A stretch of 64,000 nucleotides of DNA from positions 16,340,119 to 16,404,118 of the forward strand of contig OX031071.1 in NCBI GenBank assembly GCA_943736015.1. The letters are read 5' to 3'. Each line of letters opens with the position of its first letter. Position 1 is the stretch's first letter. This stretch comes from Tridacna crocea (Eukaryota; Mollusca; Bivalvia; Cardiida; Cardiidae). Both the position numbers and the translations under genes were made by a program. Positions 20,901 to 30,284 of the stretch are shown piece by piece. Below the pieces are notes generated by a model that was given only the letters and a program-made list of their open reading frames with translations, was not told the DNA's origin and ran no database searches.

Positions 20901-21021
20901 TAGGATACATGCCAAGTTGCACAGCAGTGATTACACAAGGCCATTTGTATGTTTGGTATGTGGAGAAGATTGCCACGATAGAGTCTACTTCGCTCTGCAT
21001 CTCTCGGAACATCTACGCTGA
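17941..21021 (+). CDS. C2H2 zinc-finger transcription factor with Hunchback/Ikaros-like C-terminal finger pair
   Basis: A 1026-residue intronless frame. The ATG has A at -3 and G at +4 and is the first after an in-frame TAA at 17869. Fingers: 143-163 (C2HC), 450-470, 478-498, 507-528, 535-555, 613-632, 640-660, 668-688, and a final pair at 974-994 and 1004-1024 that ends two residues before the stop. Seven central fingers fit DNA binding. The last pair (CFHCECYFSEYAMYRIHAKL; CLVCGEDCHDRVYFALHLSE) has the spacing and Tyr-x-x-His pattern of the dimerisation fingers of Hunchback and Ikaros. Also visible: Ser-rich linkers, a SUMO-type VKQE (254-257), an acidic stretch (381-425), an RS run (840-848) and IDLS (318-321), a weak CtBP-like motif. 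Probably a nuclear regulator. The family resemblance is from recall; orthology is not established. Confidence 0.92.
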   Translation: MDLSGKGYSPAAPNFLQNTSSLISAFGLGSSLVTGQSPLTTSLYTGTSHTLTSPVFSGSFSTSLSPSHTSYSNGHSIAPHRQTEKTSDGSAKSHLYASPAPVFTRHKDSFPYGISGVPMPNYGYHGDVYQFTSNGYPRKSRTCSYCGKVFTRSTTRRYHEKRCPLLRAAVSSYMGDDNSGAGASTPQSRSRAGELTTHSFKGQGHSLGPPISGISRCSDPQELATSVLVKSPPGDGRRASGESSLSGYQTSVIVKQEPHELEAMANMASGNITSSLSHKHSVQSQEHLSEGVLGFSPESNDSGNKLENTVSPAFAAGIDLSKSPSHTSVREENTSVLSDDFIREQYKTRSEEKMDSDSEQKHGSQRLVEAYQLGKYKMDVEKAEGDDNIDDGHASNGMHDKGNDSDVMKEDDDDMQEIHSDVESGEILPGDNDTGSSERKDGKLLGSHKCGICGKCFESSGKLHLHEQLHTKFKPYNCRFCGQKFAKAAQRDEHEKSHNGVDTTNICAVCGATFTRKYTLKLHMRKWHQEGPWLCRHCGIASLTQMELKSHLYTHNLPKMERESLLYFPDYPNQELSYGLQNEDENEDANDEEQGSTSGQPLKYPAGHEMEMCQECGRDFPKGYLRYHLKSHEAQKPYSCPICGKRFGYKNNMKSHIKLHTGVKPFQCKMCGAKFTRGSTLRRHARRHGIIADSVWDLFIKPNYSKAGGAPTRTSNLDTLSTSNTDTSVTATNQIRTSSGGGSSGEVSNYLVSSISPTSNHGSLYPLYASFGQIPGVPGIYPGLSATTSYLAQHLPHSSVYAASSHLPAQQLDALNLSVNKATGDQQSDQSSFSNVSVERSRSRSRSLSGSESRPYALRETAKPVFTADAAVQVHTCCSTRMKPPSVGVPSEGVETSTKTEEPEEGSNSPETMPTPQQVGSPPPLAVVPYIVTSPSQRPSNLDSTSPALSISSGKDYSVETISSLIGSGRMFKCFHCECYFSEYAMYRIHAKLHSSDYTRPFVCLVCGEDCHDRVYFALHLSEHLR

Positions 21022-21176
21022 GTTTCAACACACAGGGTTGACTATCGGGTGACAAGAATTTGTTCACCATGAAAGCCATTTGAACTGCAGCACCAGCATT
21101 GCATACCATATTTTGAAAGACGACACAGTCAGTGAGGCTATATGAAACAATTTTGTGAGGAAAATATGGAAGTGTT

Positions 21177-21405
21177 TTAACCCTTTACCAAACGACAAAA
21201 TTTTAGACTTGTCCAAATTGAAAGCACTTGCAGACGACAAAATAAATATTACTCAAAAACTGAAGTTCGTTTCCAGCAGGATAGAAAACATTGTGGAAAA
21301 AGGAGAAAATGCTGGTTACCAGCATTTTCTCCTTTTCCCACAATGTTTTCAAAAGGTGTTTATCTCGGGGTCGTAAAAAGCAGGGATTGTTTGGTAAAGG
21401 GTTAA
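21177..21405 (-). mobile_element. piggyBac-like MITE, subfamily A, downstream of the zinc-finger stop
   Basis: TTAA 21177 to TTAA 21402-21405, with a perfect core palindrome. It begins 155 bp after the stop codon, so it probably lies in the 3' untranslated region. In this orientation it brings AATAAA at 21241-21246, a possible polyadenylation signal for the gene. Confidence 0.8.
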
Positions 21406-21896
21406 ACTGGGCGGTGAAGTTATTTAGTAGTTTAAGAGACAATATAATGATAGATTAGCTGGATTGTAACAAACAGTGTATGATTTATTCGATGATATAC
21501 CTCATAAATATGATTTGTCTGTAAGGATTACGTGTAGAACTTTGAAGACAGTTACGTACTGGCTTCCGTTGACGCTCATGTTTTTTTCTTTTTACCTCTG
21601 TTTCTGCATAGCCTCGTGTAACTGAGGATATGAAGTTGTTGTAAAGAACTACTTAATCAGGGTTTACATAATTATGTCATGTTATAGAAGAGAGAGAAAG
21701 AGAGAGAGAAATGTTTTGTGTCCATTGTATAATTGTCACAAGTTGCCATATTTTTTCTTTTTTCATTTTTTTCAGAAATATCTGTCATTATTTTTGCATT
21801 GTATTGAGATGATTTTATTGGAGGGAGCCATTTTGTTACATTATTTTGTATTTATTATAAAAATGCTGGGACACGAAGGTTGAACTATATTATATA
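21406..21896. other. AT-rich flank of the zinc-finger gene
   Basis: Possible remainder of the 3' untranslated region. It contains a GA-rich run (about 21688-21709) and T-rich stretches. I see no coding frame or repeat family here. Confidence 0.3.
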
Positions 21897-22046
21897 TGAG
21901 CCATGCTCTGACACAAGGGGGCTTAATTAATCTCTGTGATGTATTATAGCAAGCAAGACATCACAATTATGGATCCATAAAAGTCAATATTTTCTAATAA
22001 CTGACTGAATCACAAGGTAAACTGATCCTTTGACAAGCAAAATTTA
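21897..22046 (+). repeat. Dispersed repeat G, left part
   Basis: GAGCCATGCTCTGACACAAG and ATGGATCCATAAAAGTC recur at 33184-33280 and, interrupted, at 54012-54330. The right part resumes after the two MITEs that follow, at 22492. Confidence 0.55.
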
Positions 22047-22274
22047 TTAACTCTCTACAAAACAACAAAATTTTAGACTAACATAAACTAAAAGCATTTG
22101 CAGTCGACAAAATAAATGTTTATCAAAAACTGAAATTTGATTTGGGAAGGGTAGAAAACATCGTGGGAAGAAGGAGAAAATGCTGGTTATCAACATTATC
22201 TCCTTTTCCCACAATGTTTTCCAAAGCCTTCTTTCTTAGGGTCTTTAAAAGTCGGGATCGTGTGGTAGAGTTAA
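22047..22274 (-). mobile_element. piggyBac-like MITE, subfamily A, inside repeat G/F
   Basis: TTAACTCTCTACAAAACAAC to GTGTGGTAGAGTTAA. The last TTAA (22271-22274) is shared with the next copy. The core has an extra base (GGGAAGAAGGAGAAAATGC). Confidence 0.75.
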
Positions 22275-22491
22275 CTCTTTACCAAACAACAAAATTTTAG
22301 ACCTGTCCACATTGAAAGCATTTGCAGACGAAACTTAAAAATGACTAGAAATTTGATTTGGGAAGGTTAGAAAAAATTGAGAGAAAAGGAGAAAATGCTG
22401 GTTACAAACATTTTCTCCATTTTCCAAAATGTTTTCAAAAGGCTTCATTCTCTGGGTCTTTAAAAGTCGGGATTGTGTGGTAAAGGGTTAA
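22271..22491 (-). mobile_element. piggyBac-like MITE, subfamily A, inside repeat G/F
   Basis: Second of a pair. It ends at TTAA 22488-22491. The left flank lacks a few bases (GCAGACGAAACTTAAAAATG). The palindrome is imperfect at the loop. Confidence 0.75.
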
Positions 22492-22690
22492 TAGCAAAAA
22501 GTTTCAAGCCAGATCTGTCTGCGTGTACTGCACAGGCTGACCTGGGACGATACTTTTTGCAGATGTATGAAGTCCCCTTTGCGCAGAATATTGCTGATAT
22601 GAATCTGTCATCTGCTCAATTTGCAGAATTATTTTGGAGAAAATACTTGTGTACAACTTTCAGCCATTTCCAACATAACATGATCTGTTG
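22492..22690 (+). repeat. Dispersed repeat F (right part of G/F)
   Basis: Resembles 33335-33480 and 29850-29960: words such as GCAAAAAGTTT, then GGCTGACCTGGGACGATACT, then GCAGATGTATGAAGTCCCC. It is the continuation of the repeat split by the two MITEs. A poorer relative is at about 56530-56600. Confidence 0.5.
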
Positions 22691-22930
22691 GTGACATATT
22701 TCAAACATAGTAACTTATGATCTATATGTGAAAAAATAGAACATTTTGTTTTTTACTGAAGCATTTTGACATTTCATACGCAATTGATGCCATATCAAGC
22801 TTTAAAAGTTCTACATTTGGCCAGTAACTGAACTGCTAGTTTCATTTTCTATGAAGCAAGATAGTTGCCTTTTTTTCTTTATTTTCACAAAACTTTTCTA
22901 TAAATGTCTGAATATAGTGGACAATATCAT

Positions 22931-23035
22931 TGACCCTTTATCACACAGTCCCAGAGAAATAAGGCTTGTGAAAACATAGTGGAAAATGCTGGTTTCCCAT
23001 AATAGTTTCTTCCCTTGGAATGCAGATTTCATATT
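22931..23035 (+). mobile_element. Subfamily A MITE remnant
   Basis: GACCCTTTATCACACAGTCC starts it; the hairpin is reduced to GTGGAAAATGCTGG / TTTCCCATAAT. No right end. The surrounding stretches 22691-22930 and 23036-23211 show nothing. Confidence 0.4.
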
Positions 23036-23211
23036 ACAAGTAAAATCTTGTAATAATACCAGCAGAAAGAACTAGATTTTTATGTGTTGGAAATGGTTGA
23101 ATGTTTAAGGAGAAATATGATGTAATTTCCATTTTAATCTTTTTTCAAATACATCTGTATCTTTTTGAATACTTCCAAATTTAGACTGTGTACGTTGTCT
23201 ACCAAACTTAT

Positions 23212-23352
23212 TTAACTCCTTACCAAATGACAAAATTTTAGGTTTGTCCAAATGTGTTTTGTGAAGGGTAGAAAATGCTGGTTACCAGCAATTTCTCCTT
23301 TTCCCACAATGTTTTCTAAAGGCTTCTTTCTCAGGGTGTGTTAATGGGTTAA
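23212..23352 (-). mobile_element. Internally deleted subfamily A MITE (141 bp)
   Basis: TTAACTCCTTACCAAATGAC to GTGTGTTAATGGGTTAA. The interior is shortened and one palindrome arm is lost except for AAAATGCTGGTTACCAGCAA. Confidence 0.7.
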
Positions 23353-23430
23353 AGCAACACTTATACTTTGTCCATAAAAACCAACAGAGATAAAGTAACA
23401 ATAAAGGCAAAATATAAACACAGTGGGTGT

Positions 23431-23656
23431 TTAACCCTCTACCACACAATCCTGACTTTTAACACCCCCATGAAAGAAGCCTATTGAAAACCTTGTGGGA
23501 AAAGGAGAAAATGCAGGTAACCTGCATTTTCTCCTTTTCCCACAATGTTTTCTTCCATTCCTAAAACATTTCTATTCTTTAGTCACATTTGTTTTGTCGT
23601 CTGCAAATGCTTTCAATTTGGACTAGTCTAAAATTTTGTCGTTTGGTAAAGAGTTA
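23431..23656 (+). mobile_element. piggyBac-like MITE, subfamily A
   Basis: TTAACCCTCTACCACACAAT to GTTTGGTAAAGAGTTAA. The core palindrome reads AAAATGCAGGTAACCTGCAT, where the change from CTGG to CAGG in the left arm is matched by CCTG in the right arm. Confidence 0.8.
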
Positions 23657-24557
23657 AATATATTTGGATTTATATCATACCATGTAAAAGTATGGAAACT
23701 TTTGTGAAGATGACAATCTGTCATTGTATGGTCAGTCAAAATGTTAGTCGTTGACAGAGAAATTAATTTCAAAACTAGGTTAAAACCTGCCACATAGATG
23801 TGTCTTTTGTCTTTTTTGCCTGATTTTGGAAATTCTATTTCTGCCAGTGACTAAAAGATGGCCTGACCACATGATAAAATTGTCAGCACCACAATATTTT
23901 CCATGGTTTTAAATAGTATTATTTAAATTCAAATGTATGACATGTTTGATATTTTGGCCTTTACTGGGCCTATAAAGTTTGATTCTCATTCAAGAAGAGA
24001 TTTATTATCAGACAAGTGTAGCGGAAATGCTATTAAGGGAACCTGTGGCAACTTTATTAAATTGTTTTCTCAACAAGTGTACTAAAATCTTAGCTAAAAT
24101 GCCATCAAATATCATGTTATTCACATAATACTATTTCGCAAATTCTAGATTGGACTGAAAATGCAAAACCATCTATAGATGCACCTGCGATAATATCCAT
24201 TTAACCTGTTCATTTCTGTGAAATTTGTACAAAATAATGTTAAAAAAATAATGTCAAAAAATGATATTCGACAAATGTATCAAACATGTATAAGATAAGA
24301 AAGTTTATAATGGGTATATTGGACTGAAAACAAGGTCAGTTATGTGATGAATATGGTTGCATATAACCAGTGTTTTATGTTTGATCTCTTTGAAGTACAA
24401 AATTATGAATTGCGATGTTTAACAAAAGCTGATGTATTTGAGAAAAGATTAATAAGATTTTTAAGTATGCAATTGGAGTTAACACTACTACACTGTTAAA
24501 AAGATGCTGCTCTATTAGAAAAAATGTTGATATTCCCCTTTAAGCTGATATGATTAA
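23657..24557. other. AT-rich DNA without recognisable feature
   Basis: About 900 bases with stops in all frames and no repeat I could match elsewhere in the window. Confidence 0.4.
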
Positions 24558-24750
24558 CAGAGCTCCTGATAAGAGGAAGTGATGGTATTCTAAATCTATT
24601 ATTTCTCTTCCAAACCCTATATTGTGGGTACTCATTAGAATCGTCACGATGAGACGATTCTAATGAGTACTCATAACATAGGGATTAGTGGAAAATAATT
24701 GATATTTTAAATTTTGAAATCAAAATCACTCCCTCTATCTGGAGCTGTGG
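24558..24750. mobile_element. Palindromic element, family J
   Basis: Ends AGAGCTCCTGATA and TATCTGGAGCTGT. The inner hairpin GGGTACTCATTAGAATCG pairs with CGATTCTAATGAGTAC. It is similar to 12711-12905, mostly in opposite orientation. Confidence 0.65.
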
Positions 24751-24806
24751 ATTACCCTGTACATTTTTTTACAAAATAGTAAAAATTATGCATAATGCAA
24801 ATTCTG

Positions 24807-24980
24807 TTAACCCTTAAAGTTCCTTTCATACTTATACTTACCTTTGAGGCCGGTGTAGATCAAGATCACACTGCACAAAATGTGAAGTCTCATTGCTGGT
24901 CTACATTGGTGAGACATTAGCAATTACTTGTATCTTGTTACCAGACAAAAATATGAATATTTGGTTTATCAGTCCTTTAA
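24807..24980. mobile_element. Family E element
   Basis: TTAACCCTTAAAGTTCCTTT at the left; the right TTAA (24977-24980) is shared with the next A element. The core GTAGATCAAGATCACACTGC has a weak second arm. Confidence 0.5.
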
Positions 24981-25190
24981 CTCTTTACCAAGTACAAAAT
25001 TTTAGACTGGTCCAAGTTCTAAGCATTCAAATATGACTCAAAAATCAAAATTTGTTATGGAAAGGGCAGAAAACATTATAGGACAGGGAAAAAATTAATG
25101 CTTGTTGCCTGCATTTTGCCCATGTGTTATAATGCTTTCATAAACTTTCTCGGGGTCTTTGTAAGTCAGGATTGTGTGGTAAAGGATTTA
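24977..25190 (-). mobile_element. piggyBac-like MITE, subfamily A, diverged
   Basis: TTAACTCTTTACCAAGTACA to GTGTGGTAAAGGATTTA. The hairpin is decayed (AATGCTTGTTGCCTGCATTT). From 25191 to 25688 only a weak A-like core at about 25243-25305 is visible. Confidence 0.6.
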
Positions 25191-25688
25191 TCTCTTGCCC
25201 AAAATCTCTCGTCGTAATATCGCAAGCAAAAGAACTTTCTAAAACATAGTGGATGGTAAAGTGGTGGGTAGCGGTATTGTCTCCATTTCCCACCATGTCT
25301 TTTGTGATTCTATTTCTGGTGTTGGATCTACCCTGTCTGATAAGAAAATAACCACTCCCCCTTCCCAAAATAACATGGAGCAGGCTTTTACAACCAGCTT
25401 GAGAGTTTTATTTGACCTGTTTAGCAAGATAAGGGTTAAGATAATCTGAAAGAAGGTGTTCAACACAATCATTTCAGACTTACAATCATTTGGCAGCTAA
25501 TATTTTCTATTGGGTTTTAGAACTTTAGGTAAAAAGATCAGTTTCAAAATGATGAGATAAATAGTCTTCACTACTTTTGGATAAGTCAATAAGGTCTGTG
25601 TCAGTAAGTCAACAAGGTCTGGGTCAGCTGATTCAGTATATTTGGTATCCTAAAAGTTTCCAGGTTAGAACAGCAGCTCTGGAAAATA

Positions 25689-25914
25689 TTAACTCTGTAC
25701 CAAATGACACAATACCAGACCCCTCCAAGTTGAAAGCCTTTGCAGTTAAATGTGACTTGAAAGTTAAAATTTGTATCTAGCTGTGAAAAAAAAAACATTG
25801 CAGGCAAAGAAGAAAATGCTGGTTACCTGCATTTTGTTCTTTTCCCACAATGTTTTCAAAAGACGTTCACCCTCAGGGGTTGTTAAAACTCGGAGATATT
25901 TGGTAAAGGGATAT
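25689..25914 (-). mobile_element. piggyBac-like MITE, subfamily A, diverged
   Basis: TTAACTCTGTACCAAATGAC at the left, TTTGGTAAAGGGATATA at the right. The core AAAATGCTGGTTACCTGCAT has one mismatch at the loop. Confidence 0.65.
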
Positions 25915-25920
25915 ACTTTC

Positions 25921-26147
25921 TTAACCCATTACCACACAATCCCTACTTTTGATGCCCATGAGAAAGAAGCCTTTAAAAAACATTGTGGGAAAAAGAGAAA
26001 ATGCTGGTAACCAGCATTTTCTCCTTTTCCCACAACGTTTTCTACCCTTCACAAACAAATTTTAAATTTTCAGTCACTTTTCTTTTGTCGTCTGCAAATG
26101 CTTTCCATTTGGACAAAACTAACATTTTGTCTTTTGGTAATAAGTTA
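25921..26147 (+). mobile_element. piggyBac-like MITE, subfamily A
   Basis: TTAACCCATTACCACACAAT to TTTTGGTAATAAGTTAA, with a perfect core. It sits 6 bp after the previous copy. From 26148 to 26429 nothing is recognised. Confidence 0.8.
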
Positions 26148-26429
26148 AAAAGTGAAAGGTTTTCATACTTCATCAAACAGGAAAACTTATCTATAATCTT
26201 GAATAGCTATGCTAGTGGCATTCTATATTTACTAAATATAGTTTGATTTTGTTTTTTCATAAGACCAGATGATAACATGCATTAGTTACTAAGCCAACAG
26301 ATAATCCTGTTCTTTACCTTATGCAGTATACAAGTTAAACAGTCAGGTTGGATAGAACTATATAATTAATGCTTTGGAGTATGGCATTGAAAATAGATAC
26401 AAGTGCAGACCATTTAAAAAAGAATATGG

Positions 26430-26502
26430 GTCCCTCAGTAACCTTTTTCTCCTTTTCCCACAGTATTTTCTACCCTATCAACGTCAAAAATCATCATATT
26501 AA
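26430..26502 (+). mobile_element. Subfamily A MITE fragment
   Basis: CTCCTTTTCCCACAGTATTT followed by CTACCCTATCAACGTC marks a right-arm piece that ends at the TTAA of the next copy. Confidence 0.45.
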
Positions 26503-26728
26503 CTGTTTACCGAACAACAAAATTTTAGACTTGGTCCAAACTCAAAGCATTTGTAGATGACGCAATAATACCAACTCAAAAATTGAAAGTCTACTTTGAA
26601 AGAGTTTAAAACATTGTAGGAAGAGGAGAAAATGCTGGTTAACAGCATTTTCTTCTTTTCCCACGATGTTTTCAGATGGCCTCTTCCTCCAGTTTGTTAA
26701 AACGGAGATTGATTGGTAAAGGGTTTAA
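26499..26728 (-). mobile_element. piggyBac-like MITE, subfamily A
   Basis: TTAACTGTTTACCGAACAAC to GATTGGTAAAGGGTTTAA. The core reads AAAATGCTGGTTAACAGCAT. A 60-bp right-end piece of another copy (26729-26788) follows directly. From 26789 to 27293 nothing is recognised. Confidence 0.7.
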
Positions 26729-27293
26729 TTTGTTGTCTGCAGATGCTTTGAATTTGGCCCAGTTGTTTGTTGTTTGGTAAAGACTTAAACTAGTAAAAAT
26801 TACATTTTTGGGTAAAAGTATTAAAATTCAATGCATGTAACAAACTACATTTTTAAATATTTCATTTTTACCAAGGCATATGATAAATAATTTCCAATTT
26901 TCTGGGAAATTTGTTTTTCTTTAAATGGTTTGCAAATCTGTTTTGTTATTGTTATTTTCATAAAATAATCAGGAACTCGGGCAAAAATTTAAGGATTCAG
27001 TGCTAGATTGTGGAGAGAGGATGATAATTTTTTTGTATGCTGGATCCTCAAATTTTTGCAAAGAAATACAACACATGGAGTGGCGAACTCTGCACAATAT
27101 GTATGTTTATTTTTAGACATGGTATACTAAAAGAAAGGAGAAATAAATACATCATTTTTTTTTATTATTATTATTACATTTATGACAATTATTATTCTAG
27201 GGATTTTCTGAGATGAATTTCAATATGCTGTCATAGTTTATAGTGTCATTGTATGTACCGGTCATTGTTGTATAACTATGTAGTTGCATCATT

Positions 27294-27460
27294 CTTTCTA
27301 TACGAATGTAGGTAAAAATGTCAGAGGTAAAAATGCCATAGGAAAAAATGTCAGAGGTAAAAATGTCAGAGATAAAAATGTCAGACTGACATTTTTACCT
27401 CTGACATTTTTTCCTATGGCATTTTTACCACTGACATTTTTACCGCACACCTTTCTATAC
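27294..27460. repeat. Long fold-back built from GGTAAAAATGTCAGA units, with 10-bp flanking repeats
   Basis: The left arm (27311-27369) and right arm (27386-27444) are 59 bp and complementary with one mismatch, around a 16-nt loop that holds one more unit. Each arm is itself made of near-copies of GGTAAAAATGTCAGA. CTTTCTATAC occurs on both sides (27294-27303 and 27451-27460), like a target-site duplication. Confidence 0.75.
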
Positions 27461-27543
27461 AACGCCTGCATCCATCAGTCTTTACCTGTATCAATGTAAG
27501 TCTCTTTGACCTATTACTGCACAAATTCAGGCCTTGTTTCATT

Positions 27544-27646
27544 TTAACCCTTTACCCCATAAGGCATTTCACCTTTTGCCACAATGTTTTCCAAAGGCTC
27601 CTACTAGCAATGTGTAGAAATGAGTATCTATGGAGTAAAGGGTTAA
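27544..27646 (-). mobile_element. Internally deleted subfamily C MITE (103 bp)
   Basis: Intact ends TTAACCCTTTACCCCATAAG and ATGGAGTAAAGGGTTAA enclose only one hairpin arm (TTTCACCTTTTGCCACAATG). A left-tip fragment of an A element (27643 to about 27680) shares its last TTAA. Confidence 0.7.
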
Positions 27647-27684
27647 CCCTTTACCACACAGCAAAAGATTATTAGACTTACCAG

Positions 27685-27990
27685 AGGTTCTGTATGGCTC
27701 AGTGGTAAAGTGTAAGGCTCATGATCTAGAGGTCCCAGGTTTGAACCTCATTTGTTCTACTTGGTTTTTCACTGGGGTGTTGGACTGTCCTTAGGCATGA
27801 GACTTCAGAGCCCAAGCCAATTACTGGTGAAACCCAGAAAATCATAAATAAGTGAGCTGTTGCCTGAAACCAGATCCAGACTCTCAAAACCTGTTTGATT
27901 TCTATACCAGAAGACAAACTTTGAGACAAATATTTAGTACTGGTAAAACCAAGGAAATGCAGATATACTAAGAGAGCTGTCCCCATCATA
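27685..27990 (+). mobile_element. tRNA-derived SINE, third family
   Basis: Box A in TATGGCTCAGTGGTAAAGTG and box B in GGTTTGAACCTC. The body contains GGTGTTGGACTGTCCTTAGG and GCCAATTACTGGTGAAACC. A related body occurs at about 58775-58860 (GAGTGTCCATAGGCAAGATA). It is not a tRNA gene: the cloverleaf is incomplete. Confidence 0.55.
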
Positions 27991-28728
27991 TGATTGAAAT
28001 AGAATTAAAAGTGGCTTAAAATACCATTCAAACAAACTCCTAAAATGAATTCTGAATAGTAAGAAGTAAATACTAAAAACTGCAATATTTTTTTTTTAAG
28101 TCAAGTTTTTCCTCTTCATTTATCTAATCTGAATAAATTGTAATCAGCCATTATTATACTGCAAAGAAATTCCTCACGACGTGATTGGATAGTATGTCCC
28201 GAACAAATAATCATGTACACTGGCAAAATCCACACAAAACAAGTTTCCCTTTTGAGAGCCCATAAACATAATTTTTTTTTTTTAACACAACATCCAAAAT
28301 AGATAGAGTCTATCAATACAATCTGCCCACAACACAAGCATATGAAACTCGAACATTGTAGCGTTAAAAGGATAACGTAAATGGTTGTTTGATGCAATTA
28401 ATGATCATTTACTTTTGCCAACAAATTATTAAAATGCATAGTTGCTTACCTTGAAGTTGTTTGAATCTACATTTAAAGAAAAATGTGTCAAATACCTATC
28501 ATGTTGACATTATCTGGTTCGTTCACAAAAAGTCACATTAGATCTATACAAAGATTTCATTGATGTCATTTCCCAGTGACATCACTTTTCATGGAATGTG
28601 GGGACTCAAAAGGGAAATACAATGATGTCTGTGTGCTTATTTTGTGAATACATAAATTGGGGAATTTCACGGAATACACATTGGAATTGTAAAACTTTGC
28701 AGTATGATAAATTCTTTGCACAGTAAGA
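27991..28728. other. AT-rich DNA without recognisable feature
   Basis: Contains T-homopolymer runs at about 28089 and 28272 and no matched repeat or coding signal. Confidence 0.4.
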
Positions 28729-28845
28729 TGGCAGGAGACCTGGAAACTTGTTCATGGTTGTTGCATTATCATATAGCCACCTTGCCTTTGGCTTGGGGCA
28801 ACATGATTTGCTACAGCCATAAACAAGTTTCCAAGTCCCTGCCAC
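28729..28845. repeat. Imperfect inverted repeat with 65-bp loop
   Basis: GGCAGGAGACCTGGAAACTT followed by GTTCATGG faces AAACAAGTTTCCAAGTCCCT followed by GCCA. The arms are about 24-28 bp with a few mismatches. Termini and target duplication are not visible. Confidence 0.55.
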
Positions 28846-28849
28846 CTGA

Positions 28850-29849
28850 CCGTACAGCTACCGGTAACACTGTTCTTTTGTTAATCACTTTTGACTTCTT
28901 TATTTATTTCTGTATAATTTTTGAAAAAGTATGCAAAGAAAGATTTCAGAAATATTTGGTACAAACTGGATTTTTTAAAGATGATAAAAGTTCACATTTA
29001 ACCTTAATTCTACTAAAAACAAATAGCTGAAATTTCATTGGTTAACGGTGCAGATAATGATCAAATAGGTAATAACATGCATTTCATGAAACACTTTCTT
29101 TTGTAATACAAGATTTGAACCAAACTAATGTTGAAAATGAAATAGAACTTGCTTTTCACAGAAAATGGCTCACTTTTGGTGGGGGATGGATGTATGGCTA
29201 TGTAATGATGATAAAGATTGTCAGTTGTGACATAATAATATGAATACTATTGCAAGATTAAGACATAAGTTTCCAATAATCAATTTTGAAAAAAAAAATA
29301 TTGCATGTTCATTTTTTGGTCTCGTAATTTGCTGCATGTATGATGGAGTTAAAACTAATCATTAAATTTCTGAAACATTATTGGCTGCGTACAATTTAAC
29401 CCATAGAGCACTGATCATAAAACCAACTTGTTTATTCTAGAAATATGGCCAGGATAGTAGCATTATCATAGTTGCTTTTATCTACACTGCTTCAGCAAAG
29501 TGGAGGGTGTAGAGAAGAAAGGTGCTTTGAGGGGTATGAAAAAGTGCTATTTATGCATAATCTTCTGTTCTTTATGATAATTATTTATGTTTCTATAATC
29601 ATATAACATCTGGTTATTTTAATAAGGCTGTTTTTGCAGAAATATGATTCTTGCTCATTAATGATACCAATTTTTGCTTTTGTTTTTGTATCATTTTGGC
29701 CGTTTTTTGTTAACTGAATTACGCTTTCATGAAGCTAACATGTATCATATATCAGATGTTATTTTCAAGTCTTTGGACTCCAACTAATAGGAGCTGTGCT
29801 TTTTGAAAATGTTGATAAGGTAGAATATTCCTTGGAAGAGCAGAGAGCT
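28850..29849. other. Unassigned AT-rich kilobase
   Basis: No repeat match, no coding signal. The next 110 bases (29850-29960) carry a decayed copy of repeat F (GGCAAAAAGTTTTGAC, GACATGAATTGATACTTT). From 29961 to 30280 nothing again. Confidence 0.4.
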
Positions 29850-30284
29850 TACAAATGGCAAAAAGTTTTGACCAATATCCGTCTGTGGGGAATGTGTAGG
29901 TTGACATGAATTGATACTTTCTACAGATGGGTTAAAAACCCCCTTCCTGTTACAGAGCATTACTAAGTATGAATTATGATTACCTGGCTACAAGAAAATA
30001 ACCACACTTCTATACATAGTTGATTTTGAATAGCCCCAGATTGCACAATAATAACAACATTTTAATTATTAATTTTGGTCTGTAGGAAAAGTATTGAAAA
30101 GACCTCAAAAGATTGCCGTAGTATTAAAATTACAGTTCATTTGACCTTTTCTTTTCTCAAATGAGAAGAGATCACCTATTTCTGAAATCTGGCTGTATTC
30201 AAAAAGGATTCCACAACAGCCATGTTCAAAATCCATTAAGAAGCGTTTTTCAGCATTTTTACCTTTTTTTTATTACCTCAACCT

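Noticed and set aside
18284-21109. Several open frames of 60-120 codons in other frames and on the minus strand
   Set aside because: Shadows of the 1026-residue zinc-finger frame.
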